From Trogon surrucura (Eukaryota; Chordata; Aves; Trogoniformes; Trogonidae), in assembly GCA_020746105.1 (NCBI GenBank), contig CM036619.1, positions 52,932,635-52,996,634 of the forward strand: a stretch of DNA of 64,000 bases, written 5' to 3'. Of the stretch, positions 13,410 to 25,850 are shown piece after piece (position 1 is the first letter of the stretch; the number at the start of each line of letters is the position of its first letter). Below the pieces are notes generated by a model that was given only the letters and a program-made list of their open reading frames with translations, searched no databases and had not been told where the DNA came from. The position numbers and the translations under genes are program-made.

Positions 13410-15279
13410 CATAGAATCATAGAATCATAGAATGTTAGGGATTGGAAGGGACCTCGAAAGATCATCAAGTCAAATCCCCCTGCCAGAGCAGGAATGCCTA
13501 GATTATGCTACACAGGAACGTGTCCAGGCAGGTCTTGAATGTCTCCAGAGAAGGAGACTCCACAACCTCCCTGGGCAGCCTGTTCCAGTGTTCCGTCACC
13601 CTCACTGAGAAGAAGTTTCTTCTCGAGTTTAAGCGGAACCTCTTATGTTCCAGTTTCAGCCCATTACCCCTTGTCCTATCAGTGGTTGCCACCGAGAAGA
13701 GCCTGGCTCCATCCTCGTGACACTCACCCTTGATATATTTGTAAACATTAATGAGGTCACCCCTCAGTCCCTCTTCTCCAAACTAAAGAGCCCCAGCTCC
13801 CTCAGCCTTTCCTCATAAGGGAGATGCTCCACTCCCTTAATCATCCTAGTTGCCCTGTGCTGGACTCTCTCCAGCAGTTCCCTGTCTTTCTTGAACTGAG
13901 GGGCCCAGAACTGGACACAATATTCCAGATGGGGTCTCACCAGGGCAGAGTAGAGGGGAAGGAGAACCTCTCTTGACCTACTAACCACCCCCCTTCTAAT
14001 ACACCCCAGGATGCCATTGGCCTTCCTGGCCACAAGGGCACAGTGCTGGCTCATGGTCATCCTGCTGTCCACCAAGACTCCCAGGTCCCTTTCCCCTACA
14101 CTACTCTCTAATAAGTCATTCCCCAACTTATACTGGAACCTGGGGTTGTTCCTACCCAGATGCAAGACTCTACATTTACCCTTGTTATATTTCATTAAAT
14201 TTTTCCCCGCCCAACGCTCCAGCCTGTCCAGGTCTCGCTGAATGGCAGCAAAGCCTTCTGGTGTGTCAGCCACTCCTCCCAGCTTGGTGTCATCAGCAAA
14301 CTTGCTGATAGTACTCTCTAGTCCCTCATCCAAGTCATCGATGAATATATTGAATAATACTGGTCCCAGTACCGACCCTTGAGGGACTCCACTGGATACA
14401 GGCCTCCAACCAGACTCCGCCCCATTGACCACAACTCTTTGGCTTCTTCCCCTTAGCCAGTTCACAGTCCACCTCACTACCCGAGAGTCTAGACCACACT
14501 TCCTCAGTTTAGCAGCAAGGATGCTGTGGGAGACTGTGTCAAATGCTTTACTGAAGTCAAGGTAGACCACATCCACCGCTCTGCCATCATCTATCCACCT
14601 TGTTATATCCTCATAAAAGGCTATGAGGTTAGTCAAGCACGACTTCCCTTTGGTGAAGCCATGTTGACTGTCTCTAATGACCCTCTTATCACTGATATGC
14701 CTTGAGATGGCACCAAGGATAAGTCGTTCCATCACTTTCCCAGGGATGGAGGTGAGGCTGACCGGTCTATAGTTACCCGGGTCCTCCTTCTTGCCCTTTT
14801 TGAAGACTGGAGTGACATTTGTTTCCCTCCAGTCCTCAGGCACCTCTCCCATCTCCCAAGACTTGGCAAAGATGATGGAGAGTGGTCTAGCAATGACATC
14901 AGCCAGCTCCCTCAGCACCCGTGGATGCATCCCGTCTGGCCCCATGGATTTATGGATGTCCAGATTGCTTAATTGGTCCCTAACCCAGTCCTCATCGACT
15001 AAAGCAAACTCCTCCACTGCCCTGACTTCCTCTGGGGCCTCAGGGGAACGGGGCTCCTCAGGACAGCCTCTGGCAGAGTAGACAGAGGCAAAGAAGGCAT
15101 TCAGTAACTCTGCCTTCTCTGTATCATGTGTCACCAAGGCACCCACCTCATTCATCAGTGGGCCTACATTGCCTCTGGTGTTAGTTTTATCTGCCACGTA
15201 TTTGAAAAAGCTCTTCCTGTTGTCCTTGACCCCTCTCGCCAGGTTCAATTCTAGGGAGGCCTTTGCTTTCCTAGTTGCA
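13410..15279 (-). mobile_element. CR1 non-LTR retrotransposon, 5'-truncated
   Basis: This is the longest and best-preserved transposon copy here, about 1.87 kb. The + strand begins with three perfect catagaat units (13410-13433), the diagnostic CR1 3' terminal satellite read in reverse. The minus strand carries most of the reverse transcriptase domain and the C-terminal end of ORF2. The 5' boundary is where homology stops, near 15279; the endonuclease domain and ORF1 are missing, which is typical 5' truncation. CR1 elements copy themselves by target-primed reverse transcription and generally leave no clear target-site duplication. Confidence 0.96.
13764..15248 (-). pseudogene. CR1 ORF2 reverse transcriptase fragment
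   Basis: An open frame of 494 codons encodes the reverse transcriptase domain of CR1. Visible motifs in order are NYRPVSLTS (residues 159-167), DFSKAFDTV (231-239, first catalytic aspartate), [10 protein letters not shown] (287-296) and FADD (317-320, the catalytic pair), then a region ending [11 protein letters not shown]. The frame stops just after that motif. The expected downstream part, ending WNRLPREVV, continues in another frame at 13498-13692, so one base appears to be missing near 13764. The first codon counted is TTG and homology extends upstream, so there is no true start. The frame is otherwise undamaged over 1.5 kb, pointing to a fairly recent insertion. It is not a host gene. 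Confidence 0.93.
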
Positions 15280-18200
15280 ACATATGTAAAACTTAATATT
15301 ATGGGGTTTTTTTTCCTGCAACTCCTATGGACACTTTATTTAAAATAAATGCATTTAAATACATGAATGCATTTATACTCTGGTCTCTGAGAAATGGTGA
15401 CAGGGGAAGCAAGAACTCCTTCAACTGGTGAAGAAAGTATATTGGCATGTTCAACTCCCTCTCTGTAGTACATGGGCCCACAGAAAGAAGCTCATACTTT
15501 TCCCTTGCTCAGAAAAAAAATTGTTTACAGAAAATCAAATTTCCGGAAAAAAAAGTCATAAACTTTTTTTTTTTTCCTGCTGTGAGTGTGAACACAAGCG
15601 CTTTCTGACTAAGATCAAATGAATGAAATATGGATTTTTTACAAAATAATTCATCACGTCCTCCATAAACACAGAAACACACTGGTAAAAGGGTAAGAAT
15701 TCTCCGAAAATAATAAGATATTTGTGACAATATTACTTTCCATGAGTAAATTTTAAAGAAATTATACTGAAAAAATGTATATAGTTTTAAAACTCAAAGT
15801 ATTCAAATGCATTAAACTCCCATGTAAGCAGCAGCTGGTTTTTATGGGCCACAGCACTGCTATTCTTTCTCAGAGCGAAGAATTAACCCAGAGCCTACTC
15901 TGATGTCAATTAGAAAGCTCGAAGAATTTGTCTTGTTCTCTGCAAATGGTTAATTAAAAGAAAAAAAAAAAGAAAACTGTTACATAGCATTTGATCACCT
16001 ACGTAGAATTTAATGAGGCAAGTTGATTTGCGTTTTAATGTCTGAACATGTTCTTGCCCTTCCAGCATGTCTCACTGAGCACTGAAATACAACTTGTGAA
16101 CGCGTCTGGGTGGGGTAAGGGAGTTCAAGATGGTGCTCTGAAAGTCACATTTAATTTAAAGAGTCCTGGTCCAATATTAACATTGTCATACTGCGACAGG
16201 TCTTACACACTTTCTAAAGTTGCACAGAAATCATCACAGCGTTTAAAATTTGTATTTGCTTCTCTGTTGTGCTTTTGCTCTGGGCTTTAAAGGGCTCTTT
16301 GCCACCCTCAGGTGATATCTGGTTCTGCAGTCAGTGATACGGTACTTTATCCCAGGTGAAGATAGGAGCCTCATTTTAATATCTCTGTCAGATATTTGGA
16401 CTCACCCTGCACACTGGACATTGCGTGTTTCTGGCAGAACAGTGGTAGGCCTGGCACCGTGCCCGCTGGCTCTGGAGGAGCAGCTGCCGTTGCAGATCTT
16501 TGGAGGGGGTGGCTCACACAGCCCGGCCAGCTTTGGGCTCTGTGAGCTATCACAAAGGGAAGGAAAGAGGTCAGGTACTCTCATGACTGTTGACATTATA
16601 ATTTTGTTACGTCTTTCCATAGGGCATGCAAGTGCACACAGATGGATGGGCAAAAGGAGTTATGAGCACCCCATGGGAAAGCTGCTTCTTGGAGCTCGAT
16701 GTGCATCGCTTCATGCTGCCGAACTCAGAAGGGCTCCTTTTATCATCCTTCAATCGCGGGAGTTTGCTCCTTCTCTAGAGTGACTATGGATGTGAAGTTT
16801 ATGCAGCTGCATCCCTCTTTCAAGTTACTTGTATCACTCCGAGCGCTTCAGCTCTGATCCCACACTGCAGTGCCTTGTGCTTGAACCAGCCTGCCTATTT
16901 CCTTGGGCGCCTGCCGCAGAGGTTACCTCCCTGCTGAAATCCTGGCACCTTACCTAGCCCTCTGTAATCTGAGGTTCTTACAAGCTCATGTACCCAGAAT
17001 TCGCCGCTGTAGCCGTGCCTCGTGTCTCTGCATGATTTCAGCTGAGTTCCCAGTCTCCCTTGGGGAAAGGAGCATGTCCAGTCTCATTTAAAAAAACACT
17101 GTTGCTGGAAGCCAAGGATCTACAAGCAGGTTCAACTACCTAAAACAATTTCTGTGTGGCTAATAAATAATGAAAAGCTGTTTTCAACTCCTAGTGTTGA
17201 TCTGCCCACTTTATAATCCTAAGAATCTCGATCAGGTACAACCCTACATCCTTGGCACCAGGGCCTCATCCTACACTCCAAATGTAATGCCATTCCAACC
17301 CTAGCTTTAAACAGAAGTTGACTTTAGGATGTACTGGACTTGTGCAATGCTGGAAGCAAATGTTTTCTGTCTTTTCCACCCAGAATCTGTGATCCAAGCC
17401 CTAGAATGGCTACAAAGCAGCGGCCTCCATTTCTCCCAACCCATCTTAAACAAATTCACTGTGGACTACTGCTGGTAGGAGACATTCCAGGGTAACAGGA
17501 CAGAATAGGATGTGGGCCCTTGCAGCGAAGGCTAGAGGTTCAGGTGAAAAGGGTTGACCCAGGAAGGTGGCAGGGGATGAAGATGGTGACCACAACTGCA
17601 GATTGAGTTCTGAGCTCTGATTAAAGCCAGAGTTAGAGTTTGGCCCTAACTCAAGACTTAAGAAGCCCAAGAGTCAGATGACTGCTAGATCCAAGAGACA
17701 CACGGAGTTAAGCTGCAGACTGACCCTAGCAGGGGGAAATAGCTCACTGTTTGGGCTGATGTTGGAGGGGATTGGTAGGATACATGTAATTTATGTGGTT
17801 GGGTTAGGGTTAGGGTTAATTGTTAGAGTTTGGTTCACAGATATCTGAAGAATTCAGGAAAATTCAGGATCTTCTAAGACCTGCAGGACTGATGAGGAAT
17901 GACAAAAGGGTAGGCTGAATTTAAGTTCAGGATAACAAGCTAGATGGCTTGATCTATTGTGATGGAGAATAAAGTTAGTTATATATCAAGGATTCGAGAT
18001 TAAGTTCGGGTTCAGGAAGACAGGAACTGAAGGGTTCCATTTACTGCTGAATTCTGCATGGTGTACAGGAAAAACACGATCCATGCTGGTAAATAATTTA
18101 CGGCTCATTCAAAGCCAATTAGGAGTTTCTTGATGATGGTTAAATGTAAGGATTAGGACACCAAGGGCTAAAGCACTCTTTTCTTCAGGGTAAGTGCAGC

Positions 18201-18449
18201 AGCTGATATCAAGCAAAAGAATGATTTACACTTAGTTCTACAGTTACATGGGAGGTTAAGTACAGCAGAGCTTAATTTCTTGCTACTGTGGTACAAAAGA
18301 GTTTCATTCCGTGATGAGCTTCGTAAGCGTAGATGCTAAGATGAGAAGTATTAGACTAGTTTAAGATTATTTTGCTTAGTGTTTGCTTCCTTTTGGCTCT
18401 GACAAGGAAGGCAGGGACCTCCTAATGAGAGTTCAGCTATTGTAGTTTT
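15280..18449. other. Intergenic, no gene seen
   Basis: No exon-like or RNA structure was recognised. A 149-codon frame at 16334-16783 has no recognisable domain. The main oddity is a GTTAGG-like tract from about 17560 to 18130 with three perfect telomere-type units at 17801-17818. Confidence 0.5.
17801..17818 (+). repeat. Short interstitial telomere-type repeat
   Basis: Three perfect GGGTTA units in a row, flanked for some 300 bp on either side by looser GTTAG/GTTCAGG phrases. Vertebrate telomeres are TTAGGG repeats, so this is a very small interstitial match; chance or an old repair scar are both possible. Confidence 0.7.
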
Positions 18450-18556
18450 CATAGAATCATAGAATGGCCTGGGCTGGAAGTGACCTTAGGGATCATTTTA
18501 ATCCAACCTCCCTGTTGTGAGCAGGGACGCCACCTCTCGACTAGGTCAGGCAACAC
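18450..18556 (-). mobile_element. CR1 3' end fragment
   Basis: The + strand starts catagaatcatagaatgg and runs through the CR1 terminal phrases ggctggaagtgacc and aatccaacctccc. Only about 105 bp of the 3' end are present, too short for any coding remnant. Confidence 0.9.
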
Positions 18557-21500
18557 ACGTGAGAACCAAACGGGAATCGAGAAGAGATTAGGTTGGACAA
18601 AGCCAATTTTGATGAGTTTAAAGCTAGAGCTGGTTCTTAGTGAACGCGGTTTGTGACTCCACCAATAAATAACACTTAAGTGTTTTAGTCAGATTTCAGG
18701 TATGCTGGCTAAAATCAGCAGGAAAAACAAACACCTGTATAAAGGTTATTTGTGCAAATCAAACATTACCCAGTGTTCTCAGGGTGCCATACAGGGAAAT
18801 ACATGCACATATATATATATATATATTTACACACACACATATGGTTAATTTTATGGGCTCTAATTCAGCTGAGGAATTGAAGAATCACTGTGGGAAGATT
18901 TCAGAAAATCAGAATACTTTAGCTCAAGGCCTAGCTACCAATTTTACCAAAGACAGTGGCTACCACTCACTTAAATTCTCATTAAATCCTGTAGTTGCCA
19001 TAGCAGAACTCAGACAGTAGTAAAACCCAATTTATTTATACATTTTCCATTGTTAATTTGAAATTAAAACACATTCTTCCATCTTTCTAAGTATTCAGAG
19101 TTACATCACTTTTTAACAATGATGCCTGATGGATAAGAAGTATCATACATAAACAATAAATTGCATAATGCATATTGCATAGAGGAATGCAGCAGAGTAT
19201 GCACTTATACAACAAATTTCATAGCTAACTTGGTTTGGTATTTATAGAAAATCCTAGTGGTCCTTCAAAATAGTTGAATCGATATTTCAGGAACAGAAAT
19301 TTACCAAAGTGCTTAGAGCGATACTTTCATACTATAATATTTAATAGTACACTTCAGAGTTACATATTCAGTTTCACATAGAGACCACAAATCAGTTTAT
19401 GTATTATGCCTCACGACAGGCCCTGGTATCATATAGATTTCTTGTAAAACCTTTATTCAAGAGCTAGTAGGATTTTTCACTCAATGTTTTTGGTTAGTGA
19501 TTTATATTAACCAACAGTTGAATCCTACAGCCTGTAAAGCAGTCTCACCTACCTCAGTGGAGCTGCTCATGAAAGAAAATGCTGATGAGGAGAGCATACC
19601 CTTCAATAAAAAGCAGGGCAACTTGGAAAATACCAAGGTGAAGTTACACCCGCTTCCTCACTGCACCAGGAACTTTTGTCTTCAAATACACCATCCCATG
19701 TAACACATACTTGTCCTGTAGAGCTAAACAGCAGACAAATCCATAAAAGACAGGAGGCCTTCTGGCATCTTTAAATGTGGAGTAAGAAGAAGCCTATTGC
19801 TGGGATAGATGCTCCAACATTAGACTGCAGAGCCTGTGAAGGCAGTGGAACGTTCTAGCCTCCTGTCTGTCTGTAGTGGCTCTATAAGCACAGCTTTCAG
19901 GAGTTACAGTGCAGGATACGATTCCCAACATCTACTTTTTCCTTAAGGCTCCTTCCCTGTGGAGCTTGCTGCCTGAGGAAGTACTACGACAACTGCCCTG
20001 ATGCTGATTTCGGGTGGGAAGCCTGGTTCAGAAATCTGTGCAGGTCTGTTGATCTGGTACAGGATCGGGAATCCCCAGAGCCGAGCTTGCTCCCTGCCTC
20101 CATCGCTGTGATTTGCTTAAGTCACGGGAGTTCTCCTGTCAATACGAATGATGCAATTAATATTACTTAATTATTTTTTTGCATGCCTCCGTGTCTTACA
20201 AGCTGTAATTATAAATTACAAATATCAATTGAATGACACACTTAAAAGAGCATATCATTTAACGTAACAGACAGTTTCAATTTTAAGAACTCATTTCAGT
20301 ATGAGTTTCTTTCAGCAAAAGATAATCAATGAGGACAAAAAACATGTTTTGTCAGAAGATCTCTAAATACTTGCATAGTTTCTTTTCAAAATTTCCCAAA
20401 TTCAAGCTGAAGAAATATCAATAAATAAAGTGGGGTTTGGTATTTTTTTTAAATAAATATGCTGAATTTCTAAATACAGCATTTTTTCCCCCATTCTTTT
20501 CTAATGGAAAGTTATAGAAACAAATATCCTCAGGCATCCTGACTAGCTCTAACTTCCAAGTGGACAATCCAGTTATGTTACAAGTTATGGCCAATCACAT
20601 TCCTAAAAGGAGAACCTACACTAGAAACAGTAGGCCAAGAGCAAGTCTGCTCTTTAATGTGGCTTTAGAGTACGGGTGAAGAAACGCATTAACTAAAACA
20701 TTGGCTACATGCTGCGGGCCTCATTGGACATGAAAGGCAACAATGAATGCAGACTATGCACACAGCTGCTCCCCTGTGGACCAAGACAATAACCAGTATT
20801 GGACAAGCTTAAAAATAACTCTGCTGAAAGAAAAGCCTCATACTTGCTATGTTTGCACAAGCTAGCTCGTGCCTGTTCTTCAAGCTTCCATCCTAGAAAT
20901 GTTGAAGTTCAAGGAAGTTCTTGTTTCCGTGCGCAATATTGTGTTCCACAGCCGTTTATCAGCACCTTGTGTCTGTCAGTCTTTTGGTCTCTTATTGCAC
21001 GTAGGGTATTTATAAGCTGTCTCTGGCAATCCTTGCAGATTGTTTCAGTTAGTCTGTCCCTCCAAGAAGAAGTTTAAGCAGATTTTCCTTTTTTCTTCCC
21101 CCCCGCCCCCCCCCCAAGTTGACCATTGCTCGCTGGGAAGATACCCTCTTGGACCAGAAACTAGTATGAGGGTTAAAATAAAATTAAGAAATCCTTTTCA
21201 CGCTACTGGCTTGTTGTTGTTAGAATTGCTAGAGCAAGTGGGATGAACCTCAGTCGACTGTCTTACCAGGCAGGTGTAAACCAAACTCGAGCCCAAGTAC
21301 CAGGCATTAGCCTGTGCGTGTGTCAGTCCCTGCAGCCTGCCAGCCCCTTGCGGTTCCATGGTTTGCAGGAGACATCTTGTGGTCAAAAAGCAAAATCGCA
21401 GAGCGTGGAGAGCGCCGTCTGTTCCTCTGTGAGGGCTGGAAAGGGGGATAATCAGACTTCCACTGCCTCTCAGGAGTTTAGTTTCCTTTTTACTGCCAGG

Positions 21501-21727
21501 GAAAGAGGCAAGTAGAAGTTATCCATCTGCCTGAAGGAGCTTTTTGAAGCAGGGCAGACCGGCTGAGCTGGGGCAGGCAGGAGCTTTGAGGTTACGGCGG
21601 CAGCCTGCGGGACATTGTCAGCCTTCTCAGTAGTCCTGCGGAGAAGGTCTTGGGCTATCGGTGGATAAAAAACTGAATATATAAAAATATATATATTTAT
21701 ATAAATATAAACATGACCAGTAAGTTG
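18557..21727. other. Intergenic, no gene seen
   Basis: AT-rich noncoding DNA. It includes the AT/AC dinucleotide tract at 18809-18839 and an AT-rich dyad at 20204-20220. A C-rich run lies at about 21101-21115 and an AT-rich patch near 21675-21712. Short frames have no family resemblance. Confidence 0.5.
18809..18839 (+). repeat. Compound AT/AC microsatellite
   Basis: Nine AT units followed by TT and about five AC units. Such compound dinucleotide repeats are usually length-polymorphic. Confidence 0.9.
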
Positions 21728-22275
21728 AGGAAGGTTGTTCTGCCCCTCTGGTCTGCTCTGGTGAGGCCCCCTTGCAGTACGGCATTCAGCTCTGCAGTGC
21801 TGAGCACAAGGACATGGACCTGTAGGAGCGGGTCCAGAGGAGGGCCACAACGATGATCAGAGATCTAGAATTCCTCTCCTGTGAAAAAAGTCTGAGAGAG
21901 TTGGGGTTGTTCAGCCTGGAGAAAGCAAAGCTCTATGGACACCCTATTGTGGCCTTTCAGCATACAAAGGGGGCTTATAAGTAAGACAGACTCTACCAAA
22001 GCCTGTAGTGACAGAACAAGGGACAACTATTTTAAAATGAAAGAAGGTAGATTTGGATTGGACATAAAGAAGAAATTTTTTACGACGAGGATGGTGAGAC
22101 ACTGGAACAAGTTGCCCGGAGAAGTTGTGATGTTCATCCCTGGGAGTGTTCAAGGCCAGGCTGGATGGGGCTTTGAGCAACCCGGTCTAGTGGAAGGTGT
22201 CCCTACCTGTGGCAGGGGGTTTGGACTAGATGATCTTTAAAGGTCCCTTCCAACTTAAATTATTTGTGTAGAATA
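21728..22275 (+). mobile_element. CR1 3' fragment on the + strand
   Basis: This copy runs left to right. It contains ORF2 C-terminal remnants: gagcgggtccagaggagggc near 21827, and a translated segment with DNYFKM and [10 protein letters not shown]. It then has the CR1 3' untranslated end (gactagatgatctttaaagg) and a degraded terminal satellite near 22265-22275. It is more decayed than the copy at 13.4 kb, with stops and shifts, and is opposite in orientation to the other CR1 copies here. Confidence 0.92.
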
Positions 22276-23462
22276 GGTATCATTTTTCAGTATGTGATTT
22301 TCTTTGTGAAGTGAAATACTCTATATAACAGTAAAATTGTCCCTTTCTCAGTCTTCTCCATAAAGATCTAACAGTAGACCAAAAAAAATGGTTAAAACCC
22401 ATATTGTATTTGCAAAAATTATGTTTAAATAAAAAAAAATCTTCAAATCTCAAAAGTATTTATTCTTGGCTCCCCTAGAAAATGTTGTTTGTGACTTAAA
22501 TAAAAAAGCTATGCCTGCTTGTCAAGGGGACAAATTTTGTACTTTGGTCATAAGATGAGCAAAGTGACCAGAGAAACACAGCTCTCTGTGTAAAATGGTA
22601 TTATCTCACAGTGTAATTTAGGTATTCATTGCAATTGATGACCTCAGTGTAAGCCCAACTTCATTCTATGCAAGAAGGTAGGTGTGCAGCTATGTTGCTG
22701 CATTCTTTCAAAAATATGTAATATAGATGTGTTCCTTGGTTTCGGGATATTTTGCTTCAATTTTCTACACTGCTAGAGTTTCCTCTACTTTACATCAGAT
22801 CACTTGGTTTCTGCTACACAGCTACACAGATGTAAGATAAATATCAAAGGTGAACATTGCATAGTACTTATGTGGAATAATAATAGCCCTGTTTTTTCAC
22901 AGTTGTAATTAATGCATAAATTAATATTTACTAAATGTTTATATTTAAATATTGTAAGCTATAATATTGACTGAATTTTGCTTATAAACAGGCATTGATG
23001 ACACAGTATTAACTGAGAATGCTAAGCCTGATCAAAAAATTAGCTTAGTTCTCCCTCTTGCCTGATAAGAGGAGTGTAGCCAAGATCAGTGTGGAAATCT
23101 TGGACATTATGCTCTGTTAATTTCCATCTGCCTCAGTAGCAAAATCTGCAGTTTAAGTTAAACCTGCTTGGCAGTAAGTTCTGAGCATGTTTGTCTTCAG
23201 GCCTCTGCAGGGATCTTGGCACCAGTTTTTGCAGTACTCAGACTTCAAGCTGCATCACAGACTGGTTATATTTGAGGGACAAATCAATAATGCTAATAAT
23301 AGCCAGGTGAAGTATTTAGTTGTCATCCACAGGGGGCAATTTTGTGTTGCCCTGCACACCAGAGCATCACAGCAAAAGGACGAAATGGGCAGAAATCCTG
23401 TTTTAGGAAAAGTGTTGAACTCTGAAATTCTAGTTACACTAAAGATGCCTTTGAAATAAAAT

Positions 23463-23490
23463 GGGGGGGGGGGGGGTGGGGGGGGGGTGG
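23463..23490 (+). repeat. Long G homopolymer tract
   Basis: Fourteen G, one T, ten G, one T and two G. It could form a G-quadruplex, and it is a likely site of sequencing or assembly length error. Confidence 0.9.
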
Positions 23491-25790
23491 AAGAGAGGAG
23501 GGCGGAAATCTTAAAGTCCAATCCAGAATAGACACAACTCCTAATTAATCTGTGAAACTCATTTCACTTATCTAATACAAGTCAAACGAATAAAACAGTT
23601 CAAAATGCAATTAGACACATTCACAGGGAAAAGTCAAACAAGGACAGAACATCAGAATGAGGATACATTTTATGTCTCAATAATTCATTAAGCCACAGAC
23701 ACCCAGAAGCTGTAAGTGCATGAGGAGAAAGTATCAACGTAGGCACACTCCATTCTTGTATTCTTCCTTAAATATCTGCTAGCAGCTGCTTTTGGAAGTA
23801 GGCAAGTACGTTTGATGGACCACTGGTCTGAAACAGTGCAGCCGTGTTTATGCTCTTACATCTCTGTTTGTGTTCACTACAACTCTTAGGTCCTGTGGTC
23901 CAAGGGACTTCAAGTGTCCTGCATCACAGACACTTCAAACATGGGACTGTATGCATTTTTGTAGAAGTATTCTAAGCAGAACAGTTTTCATAAGAGAACA
24001 TAGACAATTGGAGCATCTACAGTGTCTTACGCAGCTCCTCCAACGCCTGTACAAGCAAATACCAGAGTGCACCTAGAAAATCAGAGCAAGGGTATCAAAC
24101 TTTGATCTCAGCAAATCACTACTATAGTTTCTGAAATAAATTCCTGTCAACAAAACTTTGTCTTCGAGAAGGGGAGAGTCTACGTTTTGACAGCTACCAT
24201 TTTCTGTGGGTAATTCCTTAAACCTTCCAAACACAGCAGTGAACAGGTATCACACAAGCACAGTGAAATTTCTGCACAGTATGCTTCTCACAAGAGAACC
24301 ATTGCTAATGTAGCATAAATACTGCTAAAATGGAAGGCCTAGCCCACGCAGATTGTACTAATCCTGGTGAAAATTCATTTTATGGGCTTATGTCTATTAA
24401 CACCAACAAAACTGTGAATTCAAAAATGGGAAAAATGCTAAATGCAAACTCTACAAAATAACATCAATATTGCATACATTATGTGTGTACAGAAAAGAAG
24501 CCAGCTGATCATTGATATTTTGCCTGAAAAAAAGACTATTGAGGGACTAATTTCTGGTAATATTAAACATGGTTTAAGTAGATTTGACCCCCACAGATCA
24601 ATTGCTATTTTCAGGAATTGAAAACCACATGTGACATAAAAGCATTCCCACAGGAAATCTATTCTTCTCTACCCAAATGTCATTAGCTAAAAGTGAATAA
24701 AGATTATTTGCATAGAGAATGAGAAGAAGATATTTTTCAGCTATTACAATGCCACTGGGATTAGCACTTTCACAAGAGATGATTTCTTCTCCCTTTTATT
24801 TTTTCTTTTAATTGGAAGAATAAGTCAAACTTTCAGTCTGGATTTTATTTTGTTTTTCTTTTTTCTTTTTTTTTTTTTTTTTTTGCAGGTAAGCACTGGC
24901 AAAGTTTTCTGCTTTTTACAATTTTGTTTTAATCTAATCTAATTCTTTAGTGAAAGGCATCAAGTATATCTGGGCCACCGGCAAAGGTATTTGTCAAATT
25001 ATTTGTAAATACCTTGAATAAAGGACATCCCTTGGCATTTCTCTGCCCTTTGGTCCCAAGACTCGCTGTCTTTCCAGTTAGAAAGTGCCCCACCTATCCA
25101 ACCTAACTAGTCTTTGCCGAAAATCAAAATGATGTCTTGTTGACCTTCTTCCAGCTGGTCAGCAGCACTCTCATCTCACCAAACAGCAGTTCACTGCTTG
25201 CCCTGCGCCCTGCCTGTGAACACAGGCTTCCTTCTCTGGTAAGTCAGTAAGTCCAGAAATAAGGCTCTCGGGTCACCTTACATCACCATGCTAACACTGC
25301 CCCGGTGTCACCAGCACCACAAAGAGCTTGCCAGCCAAGGGGGAGCTTTAACTCTCGCAGAAGCACCCATGGGAACCAGAGAGGCTCTTTGAACTCCATG
25401 GCTGCTGCTTACTCCTGCTGTAGCCTCAGAGTCCCTGTGGGTTTGTTTTCATAAAACAGATGGTTCAAGAAGTCTTGAAGATGATACAAGAAAATGCTCA
25501 AAATTATCTTGCTCAGGAGGAACCAAAAGAGTGTGACAAGCAGGACTGGGCTTGGAGGGTGTCCGTCTGCGGCAGATGTTGCGCTGTGCCTGTGGCACGT
25601 ACTGCTGAAGTGGCAGCACAGGGACCCCTCGAAAGTGTTCACCTCAGGGGTGTGTTGCCGCTTTCCTCAAGGAAAACTATTGGAAAATCCAATGGGATTT
25701 ATGCATGTTGTCAATCCCAACTCATCCGTATGGAGCTGTACAGTTTATTTCCCTTCCCGTCAGGGTGCTGCAGGTGCCAGGGACAACTTG

Positions 25791-25850
25791 GGGACCATGG
25801 GGGCTCCCCAGGGACCATGAGGGCTCCTCAGGGACCATGAGGGCTCTCTG
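25791..25850 (+). repeat. 20-bp minisatellite, three copies
   Basis: Three tandem 20-bp units of the form gggaccatgagggctcctca, with a few differences in the first and last. Because the unit is not a multiple of three, all frames of the repeat are cycled through. The copy number may vary between individuals. Confidence 0.9.

Noticed and set aside
13498..13692. Separate small minus-strand gene
   Set aside because: It is the C-terminal end of the CR1 ORF2 after a frameshift, not an independent gene.
16334..16783. 149-codon + strand frame
   Set aside because: No motif, unusual mix of residues and an overlapping antisense frame; probably chance.
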